A stretch of 64,000 nucleotides of DNA from Halobacillus_B rhizosphaerae. GTDB lineage: Bacteria > Bacillota > Bacilli > Bacillales > Halobacillaceae. Location: assembly GCF_046719735.1 (NCBI RefSeq), contig NZ_JAUTWQ010000020.1, positions 1-64,000 of the forward strand. Reading direction: 5' to 3'. Made by a program: the position numbers and the translations under genes. Under the pieces are notes generated by a model. It worked only from the letters and a program-made list of their open reading frames with translations, made no database searches and had not been told where the DNA came from. Shown here piece by piece: positions 43,804 through 53,030 of this stretch. Within the stretch, counting starts at the first letter, position 1, and the number at the start of each line of letters is the position of its first letter.

Positions 43804-44745
43804 TTAAAAGGGAAACGGCAAGGTAACAAGCACCATCGCTAAGAATATGATGGTCATATAGTTCAGAGAATAAACAAACATCCATGTTGCCCACTTATAA
43901 TCATTTTTCATAAAGAAACCTGCAAGCCCTAATATTAACCAGCCAAAGGATAATAAGAAGGCGACGATCAGAAACACTTTGCCCAAACTAGCTAAATAAA
44001 TCGGTAATGGTAGTAAACAAGCTACATACACAACGATTTGCCGTTTCGTCATTTTAAATCCATGTACTACAGGAAGCATAGGAATACCTGCTTCTTTATA
44101 TTCATCTCTTTTTTTCATCGCTAATGCGAGAAAATGAGGAGTCTGCCAAATAAACATGATCAGAAAGAGTATAAAAGCTTCTGATCTCAAACTTGGTTCA
44201 ACAGCTGCCCATCCAATTAACGGAGGGACTGCACCGGAAAAACTACCGATAACAGTATTGATCGTATATTTTCGTTTTGACCACATCGTGTAAAGTACAA
44301 CATACACAAACCATCCAAACACTCCAAATGCGGCAGCCTGCCATGTAGTAAACAGCAAGAGTACAGCCCCTAAAGCTGATAAAGCAATACCTGAGTACTT
44401 GATGACCGGCAAGGGTATAGTTCCTGTAACTGTCGGTCTCTTCCTTGTACGAGTCATGATCGGATCAATATCACGATCATACCAATTATTTATTATACAT
44501 CCTCCAGCAATGACGGTCGCGGTTCCGGCCATTGTCAGCAAAAAGGTCGCCCAATAATCGAAGAAAGACGAGCCTGTAAAATAAAGCGCCAGCCAAAAAC
44601 CCGCAAACGCTGTAATTAAATTAGAGTTTATGATTCCTACTTTAATTAGACTTTTAATATCTGCTAACAATGAAGATTCACGGACATCCGGCTTACTGAT
44701 CAACTGGGAAGAAGCGGTTTCGACTGTTCTTGGATTGTCCATCAT
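43804..44745 (-). CDS. ctaB: protoheme IX farnesyltransferase (heme O synthase)
   Basis: UbiA-family prenyltransferase that makes heme O, the precursor of heme A for CtaD. The 313 residues have about nine membrane helices and the two Asp-rich loops NNWYDRDIDPIMTRTRKRPT and MKKRDEYKEAGIPMLP. GGAGGAAGG precedes a double ATG. The next enzyme of the path, heme A synthase CtaA, is usually divergent from ctaB in Bacillus but is absent here. Confidence 0.97.
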   Translation of the reverse strand: MMDNPRTVETASSQLISKPDVRESSLLADIKSLIKVGIINSNLITAFAGFWLALYFTGSSFFDYWATFLLTMAGTATVIAGGCIINNWYDRDIDPIMTRTRKRPTVTGTIPLPVIKYSGIALSALGAVLLLFTTWQAAAFGVFGWFVYVVLYTMWSKRKYTINTVIGSFSGAVPPLIGWAAVEPSLRSEAFILFLIMFIWQTPHFLALAMKKRDEYKEAGIPMLPVVHGFKMTKRQIVVYVACLLPLPIYLASLGKVFLIVAFLLSFGWLILGLAGFFMKNDYKWATWMFVYSLNYMTIIFLAMVLVTLPFPF

Positions 44746-44777
44746 AATTCCTTCCTCCTTCTAACTCCCTGACACAA

Positions 44778-44810
44778 TTTGTAAAATATTTTTTGCAGAA
44801 ATTTTACAAA
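44778..44810. promoter_or_regulatory. inverted repeat in the ctaB leader
   Basis: TTTGTAAAAT and ATTTTACAAA form a perfect 10-bp inverted repeat with a 13-base spacer, 33-65 bases upstream of ctaB. The arm centres are 23 bases apart, about two helical turns. It may be an operator, or a leader hairpin just ahead of the ribosome site. It is not a match I recognise for ResD, Rex or Fnr. Confidence 0.4.
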
Positions 44811-45189
44811 AGTCTCTTGGAAGCATTTCCTTATTCACTGTAATGGTGTGACAGTTCACAGGAAACATCAAAATAATTGTATCATGTAATCTTTTTTCTA
44901 TCTATTTAAACAGGATATTTTTATTTATTTGTGACAATTTTGTGAACCTCCAGTTCATACTATTTCAACGATTAAAAACCTCATTTAACGGCATTTACGA
45001 TAATTTCAAACCATCCGCTGCCCACGATTTTCCACGTTTCTTTATAACACTCATTTATATTAACTTATCTAAGCCAAATGTGCACGCCTTCCCTTTTTTT
45101 GAATTCTACGCTTATTCTGACTCGGTTGTATTTAACCCGCCCTCCCATTGACGAAGGTTTCGGACAAGATCCTTACTAAATTTCTAAAC

Positions 45190-45232
45190 AGTAAAAAAGA
45201 ACCCTGGCAGGTACAGCGTTGCCAGAGTTCGA
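45190..45232 (-). terminator. terminator of pycA
   Basis: Stem GAACTCTGGCA / TGCCAGGGTTC followed by T6 on the minus strand, close after the pycA stop codon. Confidence 0.88.
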
Positions 45233-45243
45233 GAATTTTATAT

Positions 45244-48200
45244 CTATTCAAACTCGATTAATAAATCCCCTACGTATATAGGATCATTATTCGTTACAAA
45301 TATATTCTTAATTTCCCCATCAAATGGAGCCTGGACCGTGGTTTCCATTTTCATTGCTTCTGTAATCATAAGGTGGTCGCCTTTCTTAACCTTCTCTCCT
45401 TTTTCAGAAAGCAATTTAATAACAGTCCCCGGCATACTTGCCCCAATATGCTTCTCATTCGACTTATCAGCTTTAGGGCGTTCTTCAACCGTTGATTTTA
45501 CATTTTCATCTCTAATCAGTACTTCCCGCGGCTGGCCGTTCAGCTCGAAGTATAAAGTCCGCATTCCATCTGCCTGAGCTTCTCCAATAGAGACTAGTTT
45601 AACAATTAAAGTTTTCCCTTGTTCGATTTCGACTTCGATTTCTTCCCCAAGCCTCATGCCGTAAAAAAAAGTCGGCGTATCTAAAACAGACATATCACCA
45701 TATTGTTCCGTAAAGCCTTCGTAATCCATAAAGACTTTCGGATAAAGAGCAAAGCTGATCATATCAAAACTTGTCACCTGACGATCCAGCTTGTGAAACA
45801 GCGTTTCTTTTAAATCCTGAAAGTCTACAGGGTCTAAACGTTCTCCTGGACGCGTGTCAATCGGTTCACGTCCTTTAAGGATTATTCGCTGTAATTCTGA
45901 AGGAAACCCTCCATAAGGCTGTCCCAAAGAGCCTTGGAAAAATTCCACAACGCTATCAGGGAAAGCCAGCGAATCGCCATTTTCATAGACTTCATCCTCA
46001 CTGAGTTCATTTTGCACCATGAATAATGCCATATCACCGACTACTTTTGAAGAAGGTGTGACTTTCACAATATCTCCAAACATATCATTGACTCGCCTGT
46101 ACATTTTTTTAACTTCATCCCAGCGGCTGCTAAGACCTACTGCTTTTGCCTGCTGCTGTAGATTACTATATTGTCCGCCAGGCATCTCATGTTCGTATAC
46201 TTCTGTATGCGGGGCCATCATACCGCTTTCAAAATCCTGATAATATTTACGAGTATCCTCCCAGTAGTGATTTAACTGTTCATATGCTTTAACGTCAATG
46301 CCGGGTTGGCGTTCATTACCCTCTAAAGCATAATACAGACTATTGGCACTCGGCTGAGAGGTCAACCCTGCCATCGCTCCAGTCGCAACGTCAACGACAT
46401 CCACACCTGCTTCTATGGCTCTTGCGTAAGTGTAAATACCATTTCCGCTTGTATCGTGGGTATGCAAGTGAATAGGTATATCAATGGAATCCTTCAATGT
46501 GGAAATTAATTGATAGGCAGCTTCAGGCTTAAGAAGTCCAGCCATATCCTTAATTCCTAAGATGTGAGCTCCAGCATTTTGTAGTTCTTTCGCTGTTTTT
46601 TTGTAATAAGCCAGGTCATATTTAGGACGTGATGAGTCCAGAATATCACCTGTATAGCACACCGCTGCTTCTGCGACCTTTTCTGTCTGTCGTACGGCAT
46701 CAATAGTAAGTTTCATTCCTTCTACCCAATTCAGACTGTCAAATATACGGAAAACATCGATCCCGGCTTCTGCGCTCTTCTCTACGAATTCCTTGATCAG
46801 ATTATCTGGATAGTTTTTGTATCCTACAGCATTCGAAGCACGGAGAAGCATTTGGAATAAGACGTTTGGCGCTTTTTCTCTTAATTTAAGAAGTCTTTCC
46901 CATGGGTCCTCTTTCAAAAAACGGTAAGCTACATCATATGTAGCGCCGCCCCACATTTCCATTGAAAATAACTCAGGGAGTAACCTTGCCGTAGGTTCAG
47001 CAATATTTTCTAAATCTTTGCTGCGTACGCGAGTGGCCAGTAAGGATTGATGGGCATCACGAAAAGTTGTATCTGTCAGCAGGACCTCTTTTTGCTCTTT
47101 AAGCCATTGAGCAAGACCCTCTGGACCTCTACTGTCCAGAATCTGTTTAGTCCCCTCTGGAACGGGGTCGAAAGGTTTCAAATGAGGGATCCGCGGTTTG
47201 GAATAGGTTGGTTTCTTCCGGTTCCCGTATCCTTCAAATCCATTTATGGTTCGATCAGCAATATACGTTAACATTTTTGTGCCCCGATCTTTTCGTTTTG
47301 GAAACACGAAAAGCTCCGGAGAACGATCTATAAAGGTCGTGTTATATTCCCCTGAAAGAAAGCTTTTGTGATGAATAACATTTTCCAAGAAGGGGATGTT
47401 GGTTTTAATACCTCTGATTCGAAATTCTTTTAAATTCCTCACCATTTTGTGTGCCGCCTGATCAAAGCTTAGAGCCCAAGTAGAAAGTTTCACAAGAAGT
47501 GAATCATAAAATGGGGATATGACAGCACCTTGAAAGCCATTACCCGCATCGAGCCTAACCCCAAAACCACCGCCCGTACGGTATGCCATAATCTTACCTG
47601 TATCAGGCATGAAATTATTAAGCGGATCTTCCGTTGTTACCCTTGATTGAATGGCATATCCATGGGTGCGGATTTCCTCTTGTGGGGGGATTGTTACCTT
47701 GTCACTATGTAATCCGTGCCCTTCTGCAATAAGAATTTGAGTCTGGACAATATCTACACCCGTAATCATTTCAGTGATGGTATGCTCTACCTGAACACGA
47801 GGGTTTACTTCAATAAAGAAATAATCCTCTCCAGTAACTAGGAATTCCACCGTTCCAGCATTTACGTAGTCTACATTCTTCATCAGTTTAACTGCAGCAT
47901 CACATATTCTTGCTCTCAAGGATTCATCCAAAGAAACACTTGGTGCGACCTCGACAACTTTTTGGTGCCGTCTTTGAACGGAACAGTCACGTTCGTACAG
48001 GTGCACTATATTTCCATCAAAATCTCCAAGAATTTGAACTTCGATATGTTTAGGCTCTTCGATAAGCTTTTCTACATAGACTTCATCACTCCCAAAGGCA
48101 GCCTTCGATTCTGATCTTGCCCGGTCGTAAGCTTCTTCAAGATTTTCAGAACTTCGAACGATTCTCATTCCGCGGCCGCCGCCGCCCATCGAAGCTTTAA

Positions 48201-48687
48201 TCATTAATGGATAACCATGATCATTACCAAATGCCCGCAAATCCTCAAGGCCGCTTACAGGACCGCTGCTCCCAGGAATAACAGGGATATCTGCTTTCAC
48301 AGCTTGATCCCGAGCTTTCACTTTATCTCCGAACATATTTAAATGTTCACTTGTAGGGCCGATAAAGATAATTCCTTCTTCCTCACACCGTCTTGCAAAG
48401 TTAATATTCTCTGACAAAAAACCATAACCAGGATGAATAGCGTCTACACCAACACTTTTAGCCGTCTCGATCATACCTTCAATATCGAGGTAAGCGTCGA
48501 TCGGTTTCTTACCTTCCCCAATTAAATAGGCCTCATCTGCTTTATAGCGATGATAAGAACCAGTGTCCTCATTTGAATAAACGGCCACAGTTCGAATATT
48601 GAGCTCTGTACATGCACGGAAAACACGGATAGCAATTTCGCCCCGATTGGCAACTAATACTTTGTTAATCTTCTTCAATTCTGCCAT
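45244..48687 (-). CDS. pycA: pyruvate carboxylase
   Basis: Biotin enzyme that carboxylates pyruvate to oxaloacetate for the TCA cycle. The 1147 residues contain the biotin carboxylase domain (VANRGEIAIRVFRACTELN, ATP loop MIKASMGGGGRGMRIV, FIEVNPRVQVEHT), the carboxyltransferase TIM barrel (TTFRDAHQSLLATRVR, metal site HLHTHDTSGNG), the tetramerisation part and the C-terminal biotin domain (biotinyl Lys in ITEAMKMETTVQAP). The start overlaps the ftsW stop by 13 bases, as ftsW and pycA are also neighbours in B. subtilis. Confidence 0.99.
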   Translation of the reverse strand: MAELKKINKVLVANRGEIAIRVFRACTELNIRTVAVYSNEDTGSYHRYKADEAYLIGEGKKPIDAYLDIEGMIETAKSVGVDAIHPGYGFLSENINFARRCEEEGIIFIGPTSEHLNMFGDKVKARDQAVKADIPVIPGSSGPVSGLEDLRAFGNDHGYPLMIKASMGGGGRGMRIVRSSENLEEAYDRARSESKAAFGSDEVYVEKLIEEPKHIEVQILGDFDGNIVHLYERDCSVQRRHQKVVEVAPSVSLDESLRARICDAAVKLMKNVDYVNAGTVEFLVTGEDYFFIEVNPRVQVEHTITEMITGVDIVQTQILIAEGHGLHSDKVTIPPQEEIRTHGYAIQSRVTTEDPLNNFMPDTGKIMAYRTGGGFGVRLDAGNGFQGAVISPFYDSLLVKLSTWALSFDQAAHKMVRNLKEFRIRGIKTNIPFLENVIHHKSFLSGEYNTTFIDRSPELFVFPKRKDRGTKMLTYIADRTINGFEGYGNRKKPTYSKPRIPHLKPFDPVPEGTKQILDSRGPEGLAQWLKEQKEVLLTDTTFRDAHQSLLATRVRSKDLENIAEPTARLLPELFSMEMWGGATYDVAYRFLKEDPWERLLKLREKAPNVLFQMLLRASNAVGYKNYPDNLIKEFVEKSAEAGIDVFRIFDSLNWVEGMKLTIDAVRQTEKVAEAAVCYTGDILDSSRPKYDLAYYKKTAKELQNAGAHILGIKDMAGLLKPEAAYQLISTLKDSIDIPIHLHTHDTSGNGIYTYARAIEAGVDVVDVATGAMAGLTSQPSANSLYYALEGNERQPGIDVKAYEQLNHYWEDTRKYYQDFESGMMAPHTEVYEHEMPGGQYSNLQQQAKAVGLSSRWDEVKKMYRRVNDMFGDIVKVTPSSKVVGDMALFMVQNELSEDEVYENGDSLAFPDSVVEFFQGSLGQPYGGFPSELQRIILKGREPIDTRPGERLDPVDFQDLKETLFHKLDRQVTSFDMISFALYPKVFMDYEGFTEQYGDMSVLDTPTFFYGMRLGEEIEVEIEQGKTLIVKLVSIGEAQADGMRTLYFELNGQPREVLIRDENVKSTVEERPKADKSNEKHIGASMPGTVIKLLSEKGEKVKKGDHLMITEAMKMETTVQAPFDGEIKNIFVTNNDPIYVGDLLIEFE

Positions 48688-49856
48688 GACCTCACTCCTT
48701 GATTCATCATCTCTTGCTTAGATGGTTTTGCAGTTTCATAGCTTTCTTGTTCACTAGATTTAACTTTTCTTGCTATATTATTAAGGATCCCTACTGAAAT
48801 CATCATAATTAAAAGAGAGGATCCTCCATAACTAACAAACGGAAGCGGAACGCCTGTAATGGGCAGTAAACCGCTCATGGCGCCTAAATTTATAAAAGCC
48901 TGAATGGCTATCATGGAAGAGATTCCAAGTGCCATTAATGCACCGAACGCATCTTTACATTTCCACGATATATACAGTCCCCGAAGAACAATCAGTGCCA
49001 ACAAACCTACCGTAATGGCAACTCCTACAAAACCAAGTTCCTCAGCTATGACTGCCATAATAAAATCGGTATGCGGTTCAGGAAGGTAGCCCAGTTTTTG
49101 AACGCCCTGGCCAATGCCTTCGCCGAATAACCCGCCTGTTCCAATCGCTACATAGGACTGAATTAAATGATAGCCTTGCGAATCAGGTGATTGAAAGGGC
49201 TGATAGGCGCCAGTAAACCTTTCCAGTCTCTCGGGAGTCACCATTTGGCTGCCCCCAATTACAACAATCGCCACCGTAACGGTAACGAGCAGCAGGATGT
49301 GTTTCCATCGAATGCCGGAGCACATGATAATGATACTGGCAATAAATCCAATAACAGCTGCTGATCCTATATCTGGCTGCAGAACAATCAGCCCAAGAAT
49401 AAAGCTTGTCAGAATTAATGGAGGCAGAACGGCCTTGTTAAAATTACCAATATACTGCTGTTTCTTTGCATAAACAGCTGATAAATAAATGATTAACCCT
49501 ATTTTCACAAATTCCGAGGGTTGGAACTTCATAAATTTCAAATCGTACCATGAAGTTGCATGGTTAATATTCTCCCCAAACAGAAATAACCCTGCAAGAA
49601 GAATAACCATCAGTAAAACACTTAATTTAGCAAGTCTCTGCCAGTGACGGTAAGGCACGATCGATACAAACAGCATAAGGATCAGACCTATGACCACCCA
49701 TTGGAGCTGCTTAATCAGGAAAAAATCACTGCTCACCCCATACCTTACTGGTGCATAAACCATACTTGCGCTGTAAATCATGACTGTCCCAAAGGCTACC
49801 AATGCAAGGGGGGCAAACAATAAGGTAAAGTCATAGGATTTTAATTTCTTCATCAT
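48675..49856 (-). CDS. ftsW: SEDS division glycosyltransferase FtsW
   Basis: Division-specific glycan polymerase that acts with PbpB. The 393 residues have ten membrane helices and the SEDS motifs FQPSEFVKIGLIIYLSAVYA, LQPDIGSAAVIGF, YLPEPHTDFIMAVIAEELG and VPLPFVSYGGSSLLIMM. It is distinct from spoVE at 5.8 kb; the location between ylaN and pycA identifies it as B. subtilis FtsW (YlaO). A terminator separates it from ylaN upstream. Confidence 0.96.
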   Translation of the reverse strand: MMKKLKSYDFTLLFAPLALVAFGTVMIYSASMVYAPVRYGVSSDFFLIKQLQWVVIGLILMLFVSIVPYRHWQRLAKLSVLLMVILLAGLFLFGENINHATSWYDLKFMKFQPSEFVKIGLIIYLSAVYAKKQQYIGNFNKAVLPPLILTSFILGLIVLQPDIGSAAVIGFIASIIIMCSGIRWKHILLLVTVTVAIVVIGGSQMVTPERLERFTGAYQPFQSPDSQGYHLIQSYVAIGTGGLFGEGIGQGVQKLGYLPEPHTDFIMAVIAEELGFVGVAITVGLLALIVLRGLYISWKCKDAFGALMALGISSMIAIQAFINLGAMSGLLPITGVPLPFVSYGGSSLLIMMISVGILNNIARKVKSSEQESYETAKPSKQEMMNQGVRSWQN

Positions 49857-49954
49857 TTCATCATCCCTGCTCCTTCATTTTTTCTCTTTTAATGTATTAA
49901 ATTCCTTCAAATCTGACAAACAATTTTATGTAGGATGACCGATTATGGAAAATA

Positions 49955-49996
49955 AAAAAACTCAAATCACAACAGATGCAGTCGCAATTTGAGCTT
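49955..49996 (-). terminator. terminator of ylaN
   Basis: Stem CTCAAAT / ATTTGAG with a long loop and T7 on the minus strand, directly after the ylaN stop. Confidence 0.75.
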
Positions 49997-50001
49997 GTCC
50001 A

Positions 50002-50283
50002 TCATGATTTTTGTGCAGCCTCATGTAAGACGTTAAGTTGTTTTTCTAAATTATCAAGAATCTGCTTACCCTCTTCATCACTGATTAAATTCAAACGCAC
50101 AGCAAAATGAATTTCTCGGGATAAACCGAACATTTGTGTATCTAAAACTTCCTCATATAGTGGACACTGAGGCATAGTCAAGTTGTCCATCTGAACTTTA
50201 ATTAATCTTAATATCTTATCAGCATCAGCTTTTAGAAGGGCATAGGCTTTTTCACGATGATCCACAGCCACATCAGACAACAT
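50002..50283 (-). CDS. ylaN: YlaN family protein (UPF0358)
   Basis: A 93-residue helical protein: VDHREKAYALLKADADKILR, then VQMDNLTMPQCPLYEEVLDT and GLSREIHFAVRLNLI. It matches YlaN, which in S. aureus and B. subtilis is reported to bind iron and relieve Fur repression. Start at ATG 50283, 7 bases after GGAGGGG; a TTG codon before it is too close. Confidence 0.93.
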   Translation of the reverse strand: MLSDVAVDHREKAYALLKADADKILRLIKVQMDNLTMPQCPLYEEVLDTQMFGLSREIHFAVRLNLISDEEGKQILDNLEKQLNVLHEAAQKS

Positions 50284-50368
50284 CAAAAATCCCCTCCAGT
50301 TACAGTCATTCTTTTTATCATATTATCGTTTAAAACAAAAAATTGCAACATTGGAACGGGGGATTCTA

Positions 50369-51301
50369 CTAAAAAATTGAAAGATCATAGCGGTTTGATA
50401 ATAATTCTAATAACCTCATTCCTACTACACTGTTCCCTTTTTCATCGAGGGATGGGCCATAGACAGCTATTCCGCCAAAGCCATTTAACGAACCTAGAAC
50501 TGCTCCTGAAACTCCACTTTTCGCTGGAATTCCTACTTTAATTGCAAAAGAACCAGACGCATCATACATGCCGCAGGTCACCATAAATGTTTTGCAGATT
50601 CTTGCTAAATGCTTAGGAATGATCCTCCTCCCAGATTCTAAATCTCGTCCTTCGTTAGCAAATAAAGCACCAATTCTGGCCAATTGTTTAACATTTAGTT
50701 CAATAGAACACTGTTTTGTGTAAGCATCAAGCGTTTCTTCTACGCTCCCTGTGACGATTTGATGCTGTTTCATGTAAAAAAGCAGTGACCGGTTTAAGAA
50801 AGCTGTTTCAAATTCCGAAGACGCAACTTCCCGGTTATAACTGATCGAATGGTCATCGGTCATTTCATGGATGAAACTTAGCAGCCTGCCTACTTTCTCT
50901 TCAGGAGTATCTCCATGAATCATATGAGAAACGGCTAAAGCACCTGCGTTGATCATCGGATTCAACGGCTTAAAAGGACGATGCTGTTCCAACCGGTAAA
51001 TGGAGTGAAATGGATCACCTGTAGGCTCCATACCTACCCTATCAAATACGTAATCTTCTCCGTTATCCATTAATGCCAAAGCTAATGCGATAACTTTAGA
51101 TATGCTCTGTAACGTAAAACTCACGTCTGAACGTCCGGCGCAAATGCGTTCTCCATTAATATAGTGAATCGCAACTGCCAAATTTTCCGGGTCCTGTTTG
51201 GAAAGAGCAGGAATGTAATTAGCTACTTGACCGTCATAAGCAAAAGAACTGACATTCTCCAGCCAGTCTTCTAATATGGTTTCTGTAATGTCTCTTTTCA
51301 T
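50369..51301 (-). CDS. glsA: glutaminase
   Basis: Serine-dependent glutaminase (beta-lactamase-like fold) that hydrolyses glutamine to glutamate and ammonia. The 310 residues include the catalytic FTLQSISKVIALALAL (Ser-x-x-Lys), NPMINAGALAVSHMI, and KSGVSGAVLGSLNGFGGIAV near the end. It corresponds to ylaM. A near-perfect cre-like site lies 20 bases upstream of its start. Confidence 0.96.
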   Translation of the reverse strand: MKRDITETILEDWLENVSSFAYDGQVANYIPALSKQDPENLAVAIHYINGERICAGRSDVSFTLQSISKVIALALALMDNGEDYVFDRVGMEPTGDPFHSIYRLEQHRPFKPLNPMINAGALAVSHMIHGDTPEEKVGRLLSFIHEMTDDHSISYNREVASSEFETAFLNRSLLFYMKQHQIVTGSVEETLDAYTKQCSIELNVKQLARIGALFANEGRDLESGRRIIPKHLARICKTFMVTCGMYDASGSFAIKVGIPAKSGVSGAVLGSLNGFGGIAVYGPSLDEKGNSVVGMRLLELLSNRYDLSIF

Positions 51302-51320
51302 CCTAATCAGCCTCCCTGTA

Positions 51321-51335
51321 GTGAAATCGAATTCA
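51321..51335. promoter_or_regulatory. candidate cre (CcpA site) between glsA and ylaL
   Basis: GTGAAATCGAATTCA matches the cre consensus WTGNAANCGNWNNCW at every position except the first. It lies in the divergent glsA/ylaL promoter region, 20 bases from the glsA start, where bound CcpA could repress either gene. Confidence 0.4.
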
Positions 51336-51390
51336 TTTTTTGCTATGATTTGGTTGGTAAGATTTTTTATATAGAAAGGTGGCTTCTGCC

Positions 51391-51885
51391 ATGATTGTGC
51401 AAATTGCCGGAAATGTGAAATATCCGATTACCCTTGATCCTACTGTGTGGATTTTTGATGATCGAAAATTAACTTATGATGAAGTCTTTAACGAAGCAGA
51501 AGCAAAAGCTGCTGCGGAAGAGGAAGATGAAATAAAAAGAAAATCTCTTCGGTTTAACAGAGAAATCTATCAGCAGAAAATTAATCCGCCCGTAAACAAA
51601 AGTATCAACCGCTATGAAAAGCAGCGAATTTTAAAAGGTACTTTTCTTATGCCCCTCAAGCCATTCATTCATACTAGCGAACCAGATTCCAAAGCGGAAA
51701 CTGTTTCATTAGTCACAGATGAAGGGGAACATAAGATTCAAGCAGACTTACTTGCCGGCGCACTGTTACTTTTTGCAGAGGAAGGCAAGCCTTTAAAAGA
51801 ACATGGCCCTGTCCATCTGTACTTTGAAGATGGATCTAACCAGGATGAACCGATTAAGGGCATTAAAAAAATAGTCTTTCAATAG
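51391..51885 (+). CDS. ylaL: YlaL-like conserved hypothetical protein
   Basis: A 164-residue protein: MIVQIAGNVKYPITLDPTVW and IFDDRKLTYDEVFNEA, a charged Ala/Glu-rich helix, YEKQRILKGTFLMPLKPFI, then a C-terminal domain ending in PIKGIKKIVFQ. It is syntenic with ylaL between glsA (ylaM) and ylaJ. Homologues are sometimes labelled peptidyl-prolyl isomerase, but I see no such domain. The ATG at 51391 follows AAAGGTGG by 8 bases; an in-frame GTG at 51379 overlaps that site. ylaK (phoH), normally next, is missing. Confidence 0.8.
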   Translation: MIVQIAGNVKYPITLDPTVWIFDDRKLTYDEVFNEAEAKAAAEEEDEIKRKSLRFNREIYQQKINPPVNKSINRYEKQRILKGTFLMPLKPFIHTSEPDSKAETVSLVTDEGEHKIQADLLAGALLLFAEEGKPLKEHGPVHLYFEDGSNQDEPIKGIKKIVFQ

Positions 51886-51970
51886 CCTAAAGGACAGCTA
51901 ATTTACTAGCTGTCTTTTTTGTATAAAAAAACCAGAGGAACACACTCTATAATAAAAAGTGGTGTTTCCT

Positions 51971-52549
51971 TTGAAGAAAATATTGTTATTTATCTGTCTT
52001 GCTCTCCTTCTTGGAGCCTGCCAGCAAACGAAAGAAAAATCATTACTTCAAGAAAAGCCTGGAACTTCTGAAGTAAAGTATGTCTCCAATGCTGACCCAA
52101 GTAAATTACCAAAGAAGTCACGAAAACAAGTAGCCAAACATTTAGCGAAGCTGGCTGTAGATGTACCAGACGTTCATGATGCTACGGCCATTGTTCTCGG
52201 AAAGTATGTAGCGGTAGGAATTGACGTAGATAAGGACCTGGACCGCTCCCGAGTTGGTGTGATTAAGTACTCAGTTGCTGAAGCCATGCGTCACGACCCC
52301 TATGGGAAACAAGCAGTGGTTATAGCAGACGCTGATGGAGTCGAAAGGCTGAGAGGCATTGGCCAAAAGATCTCTCAGGGAAAACCCATTCAAGGGGTTA
52401 TAGATGAGTTAAGCCAGATCGTCGCAAGATACATGCCTGAAGGACCAATCAATGACCCGCCGAATACGAATACTAATCAGGAATCTATTCCTAAAAAAGA
52501 AAATAAGCAATTAGATAAAATTAATAAGAACCAGTCAAAAGAACAATGA
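51971..52549 (+). CDS. ylaJ: YhcN/YlaJ family sporulation lipoprotein
   Basis: A lipoprotein with signal KKILLFICLALLLGAC (lipobox LGAC), followed by the YhcN/YlaJ domain (VDVPDVHDATAIVLGKYVAV, VGVIKYSVAEAMRHD) and a Lys/Asn/Gln-rich tail. Relatives are in the forespore or germination apparatus. The start is probably TTG 51971, which puts two Lys at the N-terminus and has AAAGTGGTG 5 bases before it; GTG at 51959 or 51962 would lie inside that site. Confidence 0.88.
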   Translation: MKKILLFICLALLLGACQQTKEKSLLQEKPGTSEVKYVSNADPSKLPKKSRKQVAKHLAKLAVDVPDVHDATAIVLGKYVAVGIDVDKDLDRSRVGVIKYSVAEAMRHDPYGKQAVVIADADGVERLRGIGQKISQGKPIQGVIDELSQIVARYMPEGPINDPPNTNTNQESIPKKENKQLDKINKNQSKEQ

Positions 52550-52555
52550 AAGAAA

Positions 52556-52590
52556 AACAGCTAAATCCAAACGGATTTAGCTGTTGCTTC
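52556..52590. terminator. bidirectional terminator after ylaJ
   Basis: Perfect 11-bp stem CAGCTAAATCC / GGATTTAGCTG with T-rich flanks on both sides; it serves the convergent ylaJ and the 52577 gene. Confidence 0.85.
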
Positions 52591-52861
52591 TTTCTAGAAT
52601 TTCTCTTTCTTTTTCCGTTAGTTCATTATAGTATTGAACACCAAATTGAGAGCCTTCAGATACCATTTTTGAATTATCAAAATTGGATACTTCTGGGTTC
52701 CCGGCTTCTTCAACCGGCATGTCGTCTTTAGATGAAAAATTGCTCTTCAGTGATTTCGCTTTGTCAACGGCCTGTTTTCTACTATCTTCATCCTTCAGCA
52801 TGTAAGCCAGGGCACCGCCTGCAGCAGCTCCAATAGCTGTGAACATCCAACGCTTTCTCAC
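52577..52861 (-). CDS. small membrane-anchored hypothetical protein
   Basis: A 94-residue protein with a basic start and one short Gly/Ala-rich helix (FTAIGAAAGGALAYML), then a charged hydrophilic part (DEDSRKQAVDKAKSLKSNF) and an end YYNELTEKEREILERSNS. The layout resembles YtxH-like stress proteins, but I cannot assign a family. The stop overlaps the shared terminator hairpin. Confidence 0.65.
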   Translation of the reverse strand: MRKRWMFTAIGAAAGGALAYMLKDEDSRKQAVDKAKSLKSNFSSKDDMPVEEAGNPEVSNFDNSKMVSEGSQFGVQYYNELTEKEREILERSNS

Positions 52862-53030
52862 ATAACCACCCTTTCATTTGCTTCTTCTTAGATAAACTTC
52901 CCATTATTTCTAATACTCAAACGTGTAATACATAGTTATTTTACTTCTATTTATCTTTGATTAAATATGCGAAATTATTTGAAATATGATAGGATCAAGA
53001 TATAAGGTCTATTGTTATTGAGGTGAGAAC

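Larger units (their letters stand above)
44746..45243. other. 498-base gap between ctaB and pycA (ctaA absent)
   Basis: In B. subtilis ctaA lies between pycA and ctaB. Here the gap has no conserved frame (the longest plus-strand run, 44942-45151, has no ribosome site or family likeness). It contains the ctaB leader with a 10-bp inverted repeat, a TACAAT-type -10 on the minus strand near 44880, and the pycA terminator. Confidence 0.7.

Noticed and set aside
44942..45151. 69-codon plus-strand frame in the ctaB-pycA gap, considered as a ctaA remnant
   Set aside because: It has no ribosome site, no long hydrophobic helices and none of the His motifs of CtaA; it reads like chance coding in AT-rich DNA.
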